From Mitsuaria sp. 7 (lineage in GTDB: Bacteria > Pseudomonadota > Gammaproteobacteria > Burkholderiales > Burkholderiaceae_C): 64,000 nucleotides of DNA. The position numbers and the translations under genes were made by a program. The notes beneath the pieces were generated by a model. It did no database searches and was not told the origin of the DNA. It was given only the letters and a program-made list of their open reading frames with translations. Of the stretch, positions 13,367 through 22,858 are shown piece by piece. The stretch's first letter is position 1. Every line of letters begins with the position of its first letter. Location of the stretch: the NCBI RefSeq assembly GCF_001653795.1, contig NZ_CP011514.1, forward strand, positions 1,238,163 to 1,302,162, given 5' to 3'.

Positions 13367-15145
13367 TCAGCGCTTCAGACTGGCCGACAGCTCGGCCAGT
13401 CTGGCGAACTCCGCGCGGTGACCGTAGCGGTCCTCACCGCGCGCGCCACGCGCCAGCGGCACGAACTGGTCCGGGCCGTAGTCGCCGATCAGCGAACTGC
13501 CGCGCAACCACTGACCCCACGCGGCCACCGCCACCGCGAAGCGCGTGTCGGCATCCTGCTCGGCCAGTGCCGGCATCGTCGCCGGCCTGGCGACCGGCAG
13601 TTCGACCAGTTGGCTCGCCGACTGGCCCGGCGCCTTGTAGCGCAGCTTGATCCACGCCAGCTCGCCGTGCTTGTCGGTGCGTGGCGCCTCTTTCGCCGTC
13701 CGCTTCGTCGACGCCTTGCCTTCGCTGCCCCCATTTCCGTAGCGCAGCGGATCGACCGTGCCCTTCGCGCCAGCCGGGATGAATTCGTACAGGGCCGTGA
13801 CCTGATGACCGGCGCCGATGTCGCCCGCGTCGACCTTGTCGTTGTTGAAGTCCTCGCGCTTGAGCGCATGCAGTTCGTAGCCGATCAGCCGGTACTCCTG
13901 CACCGTCGCCGGGTTGAACTCGACCTGCAGCTTCAGGTCCTGCGCGATCGTCGCCAGCGTCGAGGTCATCTCGTTGACCAGCACCTTGTGCGCTTCCTGC
14001 AGCGAATCCAGGTAGTGGTAGCTGCCGTTGCCGGTGTCGGCCAGCTTCTTCATCAGCGCTTCGTTGAAGTTGGACTGGCCCACGCCCAGCGCCGTCAGCG
14101 TCACGCCGCTCTGGCGCTCGCCTTCGATCATCTTCTTGAGCGCCTCCTGGCTGGTCTCGCCGACGTTGAGGTCGCCGTCGGTGGCGAGCAGCACGCGGTT
14201 GATGCCTTCCGGGATGAAGGAGTCGCGGGCCTGCGCGTAGGCGAGCTTGAGGCCGCCTTCGCCGTAGGTGCCGCCGCCGGCCTGGAGCTGGTCGATCGCA
14301 CTGTTGATCACCGACTTCCGGTCGCCGGGCGTCGGCGGCAGCGCGATGCGCGTGCCGTTGGCGTAGGTGACGAGGCTCACCCGGTCCACCGGACGCAGCT
14401 GCGCGGTCAGCAGCTTCAGCGCCGACTGCACGAGGGGCAGGCGATCCTCCGGGCCCATCGAGCCGGAGACGTCGACCAGGAACACCAGGTTCGCCGGCGG
14501 CAGGCTCGCCTTGGCGATGTCCTTGCCCTTGATCGCGATGCGGATCAGGCCGCGCTCGGTGTTCCACGGCGAGGCCAGCACCTGGGCGCGGACCTTGAAC
14601 GGATCGCGCTCGCCGGCTTCGGGGCCGGCGGCGTCGAAGCCGAAGTAGTTGACCAGTTCCTCGACCCGCACCGCGTCCTGCGGCGGCAGTTGGCCGCGGT
14701 TGATGAAGCGGCGGACGTTCGAATAGCTGCCCGTGTCGACGCTCGCGCTGAAGGTGGAGACGGGATTCTCGGAAGACCGCTGCCACGGGTTCTCCGCGTA
14801 CGTCGTGTACTTGGCCGTGGACACCGGCCCGATGTACGCCGGCGGGCTGGCCCAGCGCTGGACGAGGCCGGAACTCGCCACCGCGACGCGGTCCGGCAAG
14901 GTCGAGGCCGGAGCGGGTGCAACCGGCGCCGCGGCGGTGATCGGCTTGAGGGGCTCCGTGGCGCGTCGCGCCGCCTCCTGTCGGGGCGGCGCCGTCTTGG
15001 CCTCGGTGGCGCGCGATGCTTCCTGCGAGCGTTCGTCCGCGGCGCGCTGATCCGGCGCCGGGGAGGTGGTGCAAGCGGCCAACGTGGCCAGCGAGGCCGC
15101 CAGCAGGACAACCTGCACGGTGGCGGAACGGGACGGCAATGGCAT
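13367..15145 (-). CDS. VWA-domain lipoprotein, YfbK-like
   Basis: This 592-aa lipoprotein has a signal peptide ending in the lipobox LAAC with Cys25. A disordered Ala/Glu-rich region runs to about residue 110. The vWF_A N-terminal region (ENPVSTFSASVDTGSYSNVRRFI) comes next, and then a VWA domain with the MIDAS sequence FLVDVSGSMGPEDRLPLV (about 245-262). The C-terminal DUF3520-like domain includes TALYEFIPAG and WIKLRYKAPG. CAGAGGGAGA precedes the ATG at 15145. E. coli YfbK is the best-known relative; its exact function is not settled. The protein probably sits on the periplasmic side of a membrane and binds a partner in a metal-dependent way. Confidence 0.88.
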   Translation of the reverse strand: MPLPSRSATVQVVLLAASLATLAACTTSPAPDQRAADERSQEASRATEAKTAPPRQEAARRATEPLKPITAAAPVAPAPASTLPDRVAVASSGLVQRWASPPAYIGPVSTAKYTTYAENPWQRSSENPVSTFSASVDTGSYSNVRRFINRGQLPPQDAVRVEELVNYFGFDAAGPEAGERDPFKVRAQVLASPWNTERGLIRIAIKGKDIAKASLPPANLVFLVDVSGSMGPEDRLPLVQSALKLLTAQLRPVDRVSLVTYANGTRIALPPTPGDRKSVINSAIDQLQAGGGTYGEGGLKLAYAQARDSFIPEGINRVLLATDGDLNVGETSQEALKKMIEGERQSGVTLTALGVGQSNFNEALMKKLADTGNGSYHYLDSLQEAHKVLVNEMTSTLATIAQDLKLQVEFNPATVQEYRLIGYELHALKREDFNNDKVDAGDIGAGHQVTALYEFIPAGAKGTVDPLRYGNGGSEGKASTKRTAKEAPRTDKHGELAWIKLRYKAPGQSASQLVELPVARPATMPALAEQDADTRFAVAVAAWGQWLRGSSLIGDYGPDQFVPLARGARGEDRYGHRAEFARLAELSASLKR

Positions 15146-15434
15146 GGGTTTCTCCCTCTGTGGTGCGGCCGGCCGGCGCCTCGGACACCGTCCTGGCCGG
15201 ATGCGAGTCATCGTCGCAATGACCCGATCGACGGTCAACGGAACCGAGGGGGGATGGTTGACAGGCCGCCGTCCCCGCAGCGGGGGAGAGCGGGGACCCC
15301 TCCGGCGCGTGTAAACTCCCGCCCTTCACCGTATTTCCGACGCTGCTCCAGGCAACCGGTCGCCCATTCGGGTCCGAGGCCGGCGAGTCTGTGACTTCGG
15401 GCAGGTGTTTTTCAGTTCATTTACCGGAGCCAAC

Positions 15435-15599
15435 ATGGGCAACAAGATCATCACCGAAGCCGATCGCAAGGCTTCCCCCCGTCCGACCGCACCGAATGGC
15501 GTGACCATCACCACCCATCGCGGCCAGAAGAGCAGCCTCGAGCGCGGTTCGCACACCCGCTCGAAGAAGAACCCGGGCAAGCGTCCGCACTCGGGTTGA
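15435..15599 (+). CDS. Small basic conserved protein
   Basis: The gene encodes 54 aa starting with MGNKIITEADRKASPRP and ending in a very basic tail (GSHTRSKKNPGKRPHSG). CCGGAGC lies 5 nt upstream of the ATG, and a rho-independent terminator follows 32 bp after the stop, which makes it a complete single-gene unit. No membrane segment. The high Lys/Arg/Ser content and lack of hydrophobic core suggest a nucleic-acid- or ribosome-binding small protein, but that is inference. Short proteins of this kind occur in Burkholderiales; no named family is recognised. Confidence 0.75.
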   Translation: MGNKIITEADRKASPRPTAPNGVTITTHRGQKSSLERGSHTRSKKNPGKRPHSG

Positions 15600-15631
15600 G
15601 GTCGCGGGGAGTCCCTCCCCATCGATCCGAC

Positions 15632-15668
15632 AACAGGCCCATGCCCTCCGGCGGGGCCTGTTTTGTTT
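15632..15668 (+). terminator. Rho-independent terminator
   Basis: AACAGGCCC (15632-15640) pairs with GGGCCTGTT (15654-15662), followed by TTGTTTT. It ends the small basic gene. Confidence 0.85.
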
Positions 15669-15743
15669 TCAGCGAGGCGCATGGCCTGAATGCATGACCT
15701 GCGCGCATGACCTGACCCTCGCGCCGCTGCCCGATCAATCGCC

Positions 15744-17471
15744 ATGATCCGCATCAACGAACTCCGACTGCCCCTCCACCATCCCGAGGAGGCGCTGCGC
15801 CCCGCCGTCGTCGAACGGCTCGGCATCCCCGATGCGCAGCTCACCGCCTTCACCGTCTTCAAGCGCAGCTACGACGCCCGCAAGAAGTCCGCGATGGTGC
15901 TGATCTATTCCATCGACTGCGAAATCAACGGTGGCGGCGACGCCGCCGCCGAAGACGCGCTGCTCCAGCGCCACGCCGGCGACACGCACATCAAGCCCTC
16001 GCCCGACACCGCCTACCGGTTCGCCGGTCATGCGCCGGACGACTTCTTCACCGCGTACGCCGGTGGCCCTGGCGAGGCCGGCGAACGTCCGCGTCCCCTC
16101 GTCATCGGCTTCGGCCCCTGCGGCCTCTTCGCGGCGCTGATCCTGGCGCAGATGGGCCTGCGGCCCATCGTGCTCGAACGCGGCAAGCAGGTCCGCGAGC
16201 GCACCAAGGACACCTGGGGCCTGTGGCGCGAAAGCGTGCTCGACCCCGAATCGAACGTCCAGTTCGGAGAAGGCGGCGCGGGCACCTTCTCCGACGGCAA
16301 GCTCTACAGCCAGATCTCCGATCCGCGCTTCCTCACGCGCAAGGTGCTGACCGAGTTCGTCAAGGCCGGCGCGCCGGAAGAGATCCTCTTCGTCAGCAAG
16401 CCGCACATCGGCACCTTCCGCCTAGTGAGCATGATCATCAAGATGCGGGCCGACATCGAGAGCCTGGGCGGCGAGATCCGTTTCCAGCAGAAGGTCACCG
16501 ACCTCCTCATCGAGCCCGGCGCGGACGGCCAGCGGCACGTGCGGGGCGTGACGCTCGCGTCCGGCGAGCAGCTGCGCGCCGACCATGTTGTCATCGCGCT
16601 CGGCCACAGCGCGCGCGACACCTTCACGATGCTCCACGCGCGCGGCGTCCACATGGAGGCCAAGCCGTTCTCCATCGGCTACCGCATCGAGCATCCGCAG
16701 TCGATCATCGACAAGGCCCGCTTCGGCCCCAACGCCGGTCATCCCATCCTCGGCGCGGCCGACTACAAGCTGGTCCACCACGCGGGCAACGGCCGCTCGG
16801 TCTACAGCTTCTGCATGTGCCCCGGCGGCACCGTGGTCGCGGCGACGTCGGAGCCCAACCGCGTCGTCACCAACGGCATGAGCCAGTACTCCCGCAACGA
16901 GCGCAACGCGAATGCGGGCATCGTCGTCGGCATCACGCCCGAGGACTACCGGCAGGATGGGAAGAAGGACGGCAGCGCCGTCAATCCGCTGGACGGCTTC
17001 GCGTTCCAGCGCTTCTGGGAATCGCGCGCCTATGAACTCGGCGAAGGCAACTACCTGGCGCCGGCGGCGCTGGTCGGCGACTTCGTCAAGCGCCAGCGCA
17101 GCACTGCGCTGGGCAGTGTCGAGCCGAGCTACAAGCCGGGCGTCACGATGACCGACCTGCAGCAGAAGGGCAATGGCAGCCTGCCGCCGTACGCGCTGGA
17201 CGCGATCCGCGAGGCGCTGCCGGCCTTCGAGCGCCAGATCCGCGGCTTCGCGATGAACGACGCGGTGCTGACGGGCGTGGAGACGCGGACGTCATCGCCG
17301 CTGCGCATTACGCGCGGCAAGGACTACCAGAGTCTGAACGTCCGCGGCCTGTATCCGGCGGGCGAGGGCGCCGGCTATGCCGGCGGCATCATGTCCGCAG
17401 GGGTGGACGGCATCGAGGTGGCCGAGGCGGTGGGGAAGTCGCTGCTGGGTCTCGACGGGGTCAAGGACTGA
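15744..17471 (+). CDS. COG2509-type FAD-dependent dehydrogenase
   Basis: This 575-aa cytosolic flavoprotein has an N-terminal ferredoxin-like helper region (1-95), as in this family. The FAD-binding motif VIGFGPCGLFAALILAQMG follows, then VQFGEGGAGTFSDGKLYSQI, the family signature, and near the C-terminus GLYPAGEGAGYAGGIMSAGVDGIEVAEAV. The GFGPCG variant of GxGxxG has Cys near the flavin. Family members are uncharacterised NAD(P)/FAD-dependent dehydrogenases; the substrate is unknown. The gene is monocistronic: the upstream terminator and the downstream long inverted repeat bound it. Confidence 0.85.
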   Translation: MIRINELRLPLHHPEEALRPAVVERLGIPDAQLTAFTVFKRSYDARKKSAMVLIYSIDCEINGGGDAAAEDALLQRHAGDTHIKPSPDTAYRFAGHAPDDFFTAYAGGPGEAGERPRPLVIGFGPCGLFAALILAQMGLRPIVLERGKQVRERTKDTWGLWRESVLDPESNVQFGEGGAGTFSDGKLYSQISDPRFLTRKVLTEFVKAGAPEEILFVSKPHIGTFRLVSMIIKMRADIESLGGEIRFQQKVTDLLIEPGADGQRHVRGVTLASGEQLRADHVVIALGHSARDTFTMLHARGVHMEAKPFSIGYRIEHPQSIIDKARFGPNAGHPILGAADYKLVHHAGNGRSVYSFCMCPGGTVVAATSEPNRVVTNGMSQYSRNERNANAGIVVGITPEDYRQDGKKDGSAVNPLDGFAFQRFWESRAYELGEGNYLAPAALVGDFVKRQRSTALGSVEPSYKPGVTMTDLQQKGNGSLPPYALDAIREALPAFERQIRGFAMNDAVLTGVETRTSSPLRITRGKDYQSLNVRGLYPAGEGAGYAGGIMSAGVDGIEVAEAVGKSLLGLDGVKD

Positions 17472-17520
17472 CCCCGACTGCCTGTCGCGTCGGACGCCCC
17501 CCGCGCACCATGCCGCATCG

Positions 17521-17604
17521 CGGCAGAGGGTGCCGGGGTCGCCGGGGAGGAATGCGGAGCCTGCGACGCGATTGACGACACGGTGACCCCGGCACCCTCT
17601 GCCG
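17521..17604. repeat. 20-bp perfect inverted repeat between convergent genes
   Basis: CGGCAGAGGGTGCCGGGGTC (17521-17540) is the exact reverse complement of 17585-17604, with a 44-nt spacer. It lies between the flavoprotein gene and the convergent LPMO gene, 50 and 18 bp from their stops. It can act as a bidirectional terminator-type hairpin, but the stem is long and no T-run follows, so a mobile palindromic repeat is also possible. Confidence 0.8.
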
Positions 17605-17622
17605 GCGCTCAGTGGTGGCAGT

Positions 17623-18768
17623 TCAGACCGGCTGCCAGAGCGTTGTCGCGACCGCAGGATTCCATCCCGCGCCGACATAGGCCGTGTGCGCCTGCAGGCA
17701 GCGGTACTGCTTGCCGGCGTAGCTCACGATCTGCCCGACGGTATAGCTGGGTCCTTCGGTCCAGGTGGTCGTGCCCGGCGGGGTCGTCGGAGGGGTCGTC
17801 GGCGGCGTCGGCAGGATCACGTCCAGCGCATAGCTCGCGCCGGAGTTCGCGTTCTGCAGGTAGACGTCCATGACCGTCGCGCCGCCCGGCACGACGACGC
17901 TGCCGCCCTGCAGGGTGCCGACCTTCACGTAGCCCGAGGTCTGGTTGACCTTGGTTGCGAGCTGGCCCAGCCACGCGGCCTTGGTCGTTGCCGCGGTCAG
18001 CACTACCGGGATCGTCTCCAAGTCATTGCCTGCGCTGTTGAACACCCGCAGCTTCACCTGGCTGCCCGACGGCAGGTCCTGCGCCGCCGAGACCTGGCCG
18101 ATCTGCTTCAATCCCGTCGGGGTGCCGGGCGGCACCGTGCCTCCGCCGAAATCCACGTCGGAGCAGGCATAGAAGGCCTCGGTGCTGTCCGCCCGTTGCC
18201 AGGCCGAGAACAGCACATGCTTGCCGGTGCGCCGGGGCAGGTTCAGCTTCATCGTGTAGGTCTTGCCCACCGTGACGATCTGGTCCGGGCCGAGCTGCTG
18301 GACCTGCTCCAGGTCCGACCAGCGCAGCGGCGAGGTCGTGGGATTCCAGCCGTCGCGCGTCATGAAGAAGGTCCAGTTCAACGAGCGGTGCGGCGCGGTG
18401 GCGTTGTAGCGGTACTCGTACTTGCCGTCGGCGCCTGGCGAGTAGGCCGTGCTGGGCCAGTCCGCCCGGGCGAGGTCGAAGCCCTTGAACTTCTCCTGTC
18501 CGCCGGCGCAGATCTTGAGGTCGGGCACCACCGCCTTGTGGTTGCCGTTGGCGGCGGCCTGGTTGACGCCGTTCCAGTCGTAGATGGCCTGCTCGCCGCC
18601 GAACGCGATCGCGGCCTGGCAGGCTGGCAGCGACGGGTTCTTGTAGCAGTTGTACTGGCGCGAGATCGGGAACTCCGGCGCGCCGTGGGCGAGGGCGGCG
18701 CTCGGGGCGAGCGCGGCGGACAGCGAAGCCAACGCGAATGCGCCGGCGAATCGGGCACGGAAAAGCAT
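17623..18768 (-). CDS. AA10 lytic polysaccharide monooxygenase with CBM5/12
   Basis: This 381-aa secreted copper enzyme should oxidatively cleave chitin. The signal peptide (1-27) ends ALA, leaving His28 as the mature N-terminus and first ligand of the copper histidine brace; the second ligand is in NATAPHRSLNW. The AA10 domain runs to about residue 200. A GbpA domain-2-like module follows (LKQIGQVSAAQDLPSGSQVKLRVF), then a Pro/Thr linker and a C-terminal chitin-binding CBM5/12 module (YTVGQIVSYAGKQYRCLQAHTAY). AGGAG precedes the ATG. A second copy lies 130 bp upstream on the same strand. Confidence 0.93.
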   Translation of the reverse strand: MLFRARFAGAFALASLSAALAPSAALAHGAPEFPISRQYNCYKNPSLPACQAAIAFGGEQAIYDWNGVNQAAANGNHKAVVPDLKICAGGQEKFKGFDLARADWPSTAYSPGADGKYEYRYNATAPHRSLNWTFFMTRDGWNPTTSPLRWSDLEQVQQLGPDQIVTVGKTYTMKLNLPRRTGKHVLFSAWQRADSTEAFYACSDVDFGGGTVPPGTPTGLKQIGQVSAAQDLPSGSQVKLRVFNSAGNDLETIPVVLTAATTKAAWLGQLATKVNQTSGYVKVGTLQGGSVVVPGGATVMDVYLQNANSGASYALDVILPTPPTTPPTTPPGTTTWTEGPSYTVGQIVSYAGKQYRCLQAHTAYVGAGWNPAVATTLWQPV

Positions 18769-18826
18769 CAGGGTCTCCTTGAGGTGGTGGTGATGCCGTG
18801 ACGCGCGGGCCCGACGCGCACCAAAG

Positions 18827-18872
18827 CAAGACCACCTTATTACCTCAAAGAGACCAATACAAGTTCAAGACC
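18827..18872 (-). promoter_or_regulatory. Three GGTCTTG-like heptamers upstream of first LPMO
   Basis: On the minus strand GGTCTTG occurs at 18872-18866 and 18833-18827, with GGTCTCT between at 18855-18849. They flank an AT-rich segment suited to a promoter. GntR-type chitin/N-acetylglucosamine regulators bind GGTC-containing sites, so an operator is plausible, but the pattern is weak. Confidence 0.3.
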
Positions 18873-18898
18873 GGTAACAGGCGTCGCCGGTCATGCCG

Positions 18899-20104
18899 TT
18901 ACAGCGGCTGCCACAGCACGTTGATCGAGCCGACGGCGTCCGGACTCCAGCCCGCGCCCTTGTAGGCGGTATGAGCCTGCAGGCAGCGGTACCGGCGATC
19001 CTTGCGGGTCACGACGTCGCCCACCCGATAGGTCTGACCTTCGACCCAGGTGTCGGACGAGGAGATCGGCTGCTGGACCGGCGTCTTCGCGACGCCAGCG
19101 GGAGGCTGGGGCGGCGTCGCCACAGGCTGCGTGCTCGGCAGCTTGAACTCCAGCACGGCGCTGACGCCGCTGGTGGCCTGGACCGCATAGACATCCATGA
19201 CGGTGATGTTGGCCGGTACGACGACGGTACCGCCTTGCAGCGCGCCCATCTTCACGTCGGGCGAGCTCGCGTTGACCTGCTGCGCGATGCGCGCCAGCCA
19301 GGCGGCCTTGGCCGTCGGGCTGTTCAGCGTCGTGACGATCTTGTCGCGATCGCCGCCCTGCTTGTCGAAGACGCGCAGGGTGATCTGGGCGCCCGCCGGC
19401 AGGTCCTGTGCCGCGGACACCTGGGCGATCTGCTTCAGCGCGGAGGCGATGGCCGGCGGCGTGGCGCCGGTGCCGCCGAAGTCCACGTCGGAGCATGCGT
19501 AGAACGCCTCGCCGCTGTCCGAGCGCTGCCACACCGAGTACAGCACCTGCTTGCCGGTGCGCCGGGGGAGGGACAGCTTCATTGTGTAGGTCTTGCCGAC
19601 GGTCTGCATCTGGTCCGGACCCAGCTCGGCCACCAGGTCGAGATCGGACCATTTCATCGCACGCGCCGACGCGTCGAAGCCATCGCGCGTCAGGTAGAAC
19701 TTCCAGTTCAGCGTGCGGTGGGGGGCGGTGGCGTTGTAGCGGTATTCATACTTGCCGTCGGCGCCTGGAGAGTAGGGCGTCGCGACCCAGTCGGCCCGCG
19801 GCAGGTCGAAGCCCTTGAACTTCTCCTGGCCGCCAGCGCACAGCTGGTGGTCGGGCACCACCGCCTGGTGGTTGCCGTAGGCACCGCCCTGGTTGACGCC
19901 GTTCCAGTCGTAGATGGCCTGCGGGCCGCCGAAGGCGATCGCGGCCTGGCAGGCGGGCAGCGAGGGGGTGCTGAAGCAGTTGTAGACACGTGCGATGGGG
20001 TAGTCCGGGGCGCCGTGCGCTTGTGCGGGCGCCTGCGGCGTCAGGGTGCCGGCGAGTGCGGCGAGCGCCGCAGCGCTCAAGTGTCGAATCTGGGAGAAGG
20101 TCAC
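18899..20104 (-). CDS. AA10 lytic polysaccharide monooxygenase with CBM5/12, second copy
   Basis: This 401-aa paralogue has the same architecture as its neighbour. The start is a GTG at 20104 with GAGGAC upstream; it gives a normal signal peptide of 29 residues ending AQA and places His30 at the mature N-terminus. An upstream in-frame ATG at 20224 would bury the signal. The second brace His is in NATAPHRTLNW. The GbpA2-like module is followed by a Pro/Gln/Ser-rich linker and the CBM (YRVGDVVTRKDRRYRCLQAHTAY). Side-by-side paralogues with diverged linkers indicate an old tandem duplication. Confidence 0.93.
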   Translation of the reverse strand: MTFSQIRHLSAAALAALAGTLTPQAPAQAHGAPDYPIARVYNCFSTPSLPACQAAIAFGGPQAIYDWNGVNQGGAYGNHQAVVPDHQLCAGGQEKFKGFDLPRADWVATPYSPGADGKYEYRYNATAPHRTLNWKFYLTRDGFDASARAMKWSDLDLVAELGPDQMQTVGKTYTMKLSLPRRTGKQVLYSVWQRSDSGEAFYACSDVDFGGTGATPPAIASALKQIAQVSAAQDLPAGAQITLRVFDKQGGDRDKIVTTLNSPTAKAAWLARIAQQVNASSPDVKMGALQGGTVVVPANITVMDVYAVQATSGVSAVLEFKLPSTQPVATPPQPPAGVAKTPVQQPISSSDTWVEGQTYRVGDVVTRKDRRYRCLQAHTAYKGAGWSPDAVGSINVLWQPL

Positions 20105-20284
20105 TCGATGTCCTCGGGAAGGTTTGAGACCCGAATTCTTCGAAATTCGAACCGTCAGGTCACTTGCACCGGCTGAGAGGCTTCGTGATCGGGACTGCTT
20201 CACATCTGCTACGGGGTCCTGCAAAGAGGGATGAGGTCACAGCGAAGCCGCCACGCCTCCGTCATCGTGGATTGAAAATTCAAG

Positions 20285-20303
20285 ACTTCGCATATCGCGA
20301 AGT
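20285..20303. promoter_or_regulatory. LysR-type operator palindrome
   Basis: ACTTCGC-ATATC-GCGAAGT is a perfect 7-bp inverted repeat and contains the T-N11-A pattern of LysR-type regulators. It lies 70 bp upstream of the LysR gene and 181 bp upstream of the divergent LPMO, so it could control either or both. Confidence 0.5.
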
Positions 20304-20373
20304 TGATATCATTAATGCCGGTAGTCTTCAATTTGGGACGAAGGCTAAAGTTCAACCCAGCCGCCGCCACACC

Positions 20374-21330
20374 ATGCGCCTCGACCTCACCACCTTGAAT
20401 CTCGTGCTGGCGATCGAACAGACTCGATCCATCACCCGCGGGGCCGAGCGCGAACATCTGGCGCTGGCCGCGGCCAGCAAACGGATCTCCGACCTGGAGA
20501 CGCGCCTCGGCGTGCAGCTGTTCGAGCGCCGCGCCCGCGGCGTCGAGCCCACCGAGGCCTGCCGGGCCCTGGTCCGCCACATCCGCTCGCTGCATGCGTC
20601 GCTGCATGCGCTGGAGAGCGAGGTCGTCGAGTTCGCCCGCGGCATCAAAGGCCACCTGCGCATCGCCGCCAACGCCGGCGCGATCGCGGAGGCGCTGCCG
20701 CCCGATCTGGCCGCGTTCTCGCAGGCCCATCCGCAGATCCGCATCAGCCTGGAAGACCAAACCAGTGCCGAGGTGCAGGCCGCCGTGGCCGAAGGCCGGG
20801 CCGATGTCGGCGTCTTCACCGCGCCGCTGCTGGACAACCGGCTGCAGACCTGGTCCTACCGCAGCGGCCGCCTCGCGGTGCTGGTGCCTGCAGGTCACGA
20901 GCTCGCCGGGCGCGAGTCGGTCAGCTTCGACGACCTGCTGGATCATGACCTCGTCGGCCTGCACAGCGGCGCCGCGGCGCAGGAGCTGATGATGCAGGAA
21001 GCCATGACCCGCGGCCGCACGCTCAAGGCGCGGCTGCAGGTGCGCGGCTTCGACGCGATCGCGCAGCTGGTCGAGGCCGGTCTGGGTGTCGCGGTGATGC
21101 CCGACGCGCCGTCGCGCCGTTTCGCGCAGGTTTTCGACGTGAAGCGGCTGACCCTCGATGAAGCCTGGGCCCAGCGCGACTATGTTCTGGGTGTGGCCCG
21201 TCAGGAACGCCTGCCGACCGTCGTCCAGCGTTTCGTCGACGCGCTGTGTCCGGCCGCCAAGGAAGCGGCCGCCACGTCCGTGAATCCCTCGATTCCTGCG
21301 AATCCTGTTTCCAAGGCCGGCTCGAAGTGA
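20374..21330 (+). CDS. LysR family transcriptional regulator
   Basis: This 318-aa regulator has an N-terminal winged helix-turn-helix ([51 protein letters not shown]) and a periplasmic-binding-protein-like effector domain from about residue 88 to 290. ATG 20374 gives the standard LysR length; the frame stays open upstream but has no family sequence there. leuC starts 46 bp downstream on the same strand, and a LysR of this type often precedes leuC in Burkholderiales, so it may respond to a leucine precursor. It is divergent from the LPMO gene. Confidence 0.88.
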   Translation: MRLDLTTLNLVLAIEQTRSITRGAEREHLALAAASKRISDLETRLGVQLFERRARGVEPTEACRALVRHIRSLHASLHALESEVVEFARGIKGHLRIAANAGAIAEALPPDLAAFSQAHPQIRISLEDQTSAEVQAAVAEGRADVGVFTAPLLDNRLQTWSYRSGRLAVLVPAGHELAGRESVSFDDLLDHDLVGLHSGAAAQELMMQEAMTRGRTLKARLQVRGFDAIAQLVEAGLGVAVMPDAPSRRFAQVFDVKRLTLDEAWAQRDYVLGVARQERLPTVVQRFVDALCPAAKEAAATSVNPSIPANPVSKAGSK

Positions 21331-21376
21331 GCCGCAACGACAGCCATCTTTCCCTGAAGTGATGGAGAGCCATCCC

Positions 21377-22831
21377 ATGACCGCCAACATCTCCAACGCC
21401 GCAAACGCCGTTCCGGCCGGTTCGCCCCGCACCCTCTACGACAAGCTCTGGGACGAACACGTGGTGCACACCGAGGAGGACGGCACGTCCGTCCTCTACA
21501 TCGACCGCCACCTCGTCCACGAGGTCACCAGCCCGCAGGCCTTCGAAGGCCTGGACCTGGCCGGCCGCAAGGTCTGGCGCCTGTCGGCCAACCTGGCCGT
21601 CAGCGACCACAACGTGCCCACGACCGATCGCAGCCAGGGCATCGCCGATCCGGTGTCGCGCCTGCAGGTCGACACGCTGGACAAGAACTGCGACCGCTTC
21701 GGCATCACGCAGTTCAAGATGAACGACAAGCGCCAGGGCATCGTCCACGTGATCGGGCCGGAGCAGGGCGCCACGCTGCCCGGCATGACGGTCGTCTGCG
21801 GCGACAGCCACACCTCCACGCACGGCGCCTTCGGCGCGCTGGCGCACGGCATCGGCACCTCCGAGGTGGAGCACGTGCTGGCCACGCAGACGCTGCTCGC
21901 AAAGAAGGCGAAGAACCTGCTGATCAAGGTCGAGGGTCAGGTCATGCCCGGCGTCGGCGCCAAGGACATCGTGCTGGCGATCATCGGCCGCATCGGTACC
22001 GCCGGCGGTACCGGCTACACGATCGAGTTCGCCGGTAGCGCCATCCGCGCGCTGTCGATGGAAGGCCGCATGACCGTCTGCAACATGGCGATCGAGGCGG
22101 GGGCGCGCGCCGGCCTGATCGCCGTCGACGAGACGACGATCCAGTACGTGAAGGGCCGTCCGTTCACGCCGTCCGGCGTCGAATGGGACCAGGCCGTCCA
22201 GTACTGGCGCACGCTGCACACGGACGCCGGCGCGAAGTTCGACGCGGTCGTGGAGCTCGACGCCGCGCAGATCCGTCCGCAGGTCACCTGGGGCACTTCG
22301 CCCGAGATGGTCCTGTCCATCGACGACCGCGTGCCCGATCCCGACAAGGAGAAGGACGCCGTCAAGCGCGGCGCCATCGAGCGCGCGCTGCAGTACATGG
22401 CGCTGGAGCCCAACAAGGCGATCAACGACATCCGCATCGACAAGGTCTTCATCGGCAGCTGCACCAACAGCCGCATCGAGGACATGCGCGAGGCCGCGGC
22501 CGTCGTGAAGCGGCTGGGCGGACGCGTCGCCGGCAACGTCAAGCTGGCGATGGTCGTGCCGGGCTCGGGCCTGGTGAAAGCGCAGGCCGAGGCCGAAGGA
22601 CTCGACCAGATCTTCAAGGCCGCGGGCTTCGAATGGCGCGAGCCGGGCTGCTCGATGTGCCTGGCGATGAACGCCGACCGGCTGGAGCCGGGCGAGCGCT
22701 GCGCCTCCACCAGCAACCGCAATTTCGAAGGCCGGCAGGGCGCCGGCGGCCGCACCCACCTGGTGAGCCCCGCGATGGCCGCCGCCGCCGCGATGGAAGG
22801 CCACTTCGTCGACGTTCGCAGAATCGCCTGA
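21377..22831 (+). CDS. leuC: 3-isopropylmalate dehydratase large subunit
   Basis: This 484-aa aconitase-family subunit converts 2-isopropylmalate to 3-isopropylmalate in leucine synthesis, with LeuD. The [4Fe-4S] ligands are visible in [13 protein letters not shown] and in [11 protein letters not shown]. Substrate-site motifs [34 protein letters not shown] are intact. ATG 21377 has GGAGAG 7 nt upstream; an in-frame GTG-ATG 15 bp earlier lacks one. leuD follows after 27 bp and leuB 7 bp after that, forming one operon. Confidence 0.95.
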   Translation: MTANISNAANAVPAGSPRTLYDKLWDEHVVHTEEDGTSVLYIDRHLVHEVTSPQAFEGLDLAGRKVWRLSANLAVSDHNVPTTDRSQGIADPVSRLQVDTLDKNCDRFGITQFKMNDKRQGIVHVIGPEQGATLPGMTVVCGDSHTSTHGAFGALAHGIGTSEVEHVLATQTLLAKKAKNLLIKVEGQVMPGVGAKDIVLAIIGRIGTAGGTGYTIEFAGSAIRALSMEGRMTVCNMAIEAGARAGLIAVDETTIQYVKGRPFTPSGVEWDQAVQYWRTLHTDAGAKFDAVVELDAAQIRPQVTWGTSPEMVLSIDDRVPDPDKEKDAVKRGAIERALQYMALEPNKAINDIRIDKVFIGSCTNSRIEDMREAAAVVKRLGGRVAGNVKLAMVVPGSGLVKAQAEAEGLDQIFKAAGFEWREPGCSMCLAMNADRLEPGERCASTSNRNFEGRQGAGGRTHLVSPAMAAAAAMEGHFVDVRRIA

Positions 22832-22858
22832 GCCCCGAGGACCGACAGGACACCCGCC

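Noticed and set aside
13418..15394. 658-aa plus-strand frame opposite the VWA gene
   Set aside because: Arg/Gly/His-rich shadow of the VWA lipoprotein; no signal, fold or motif.
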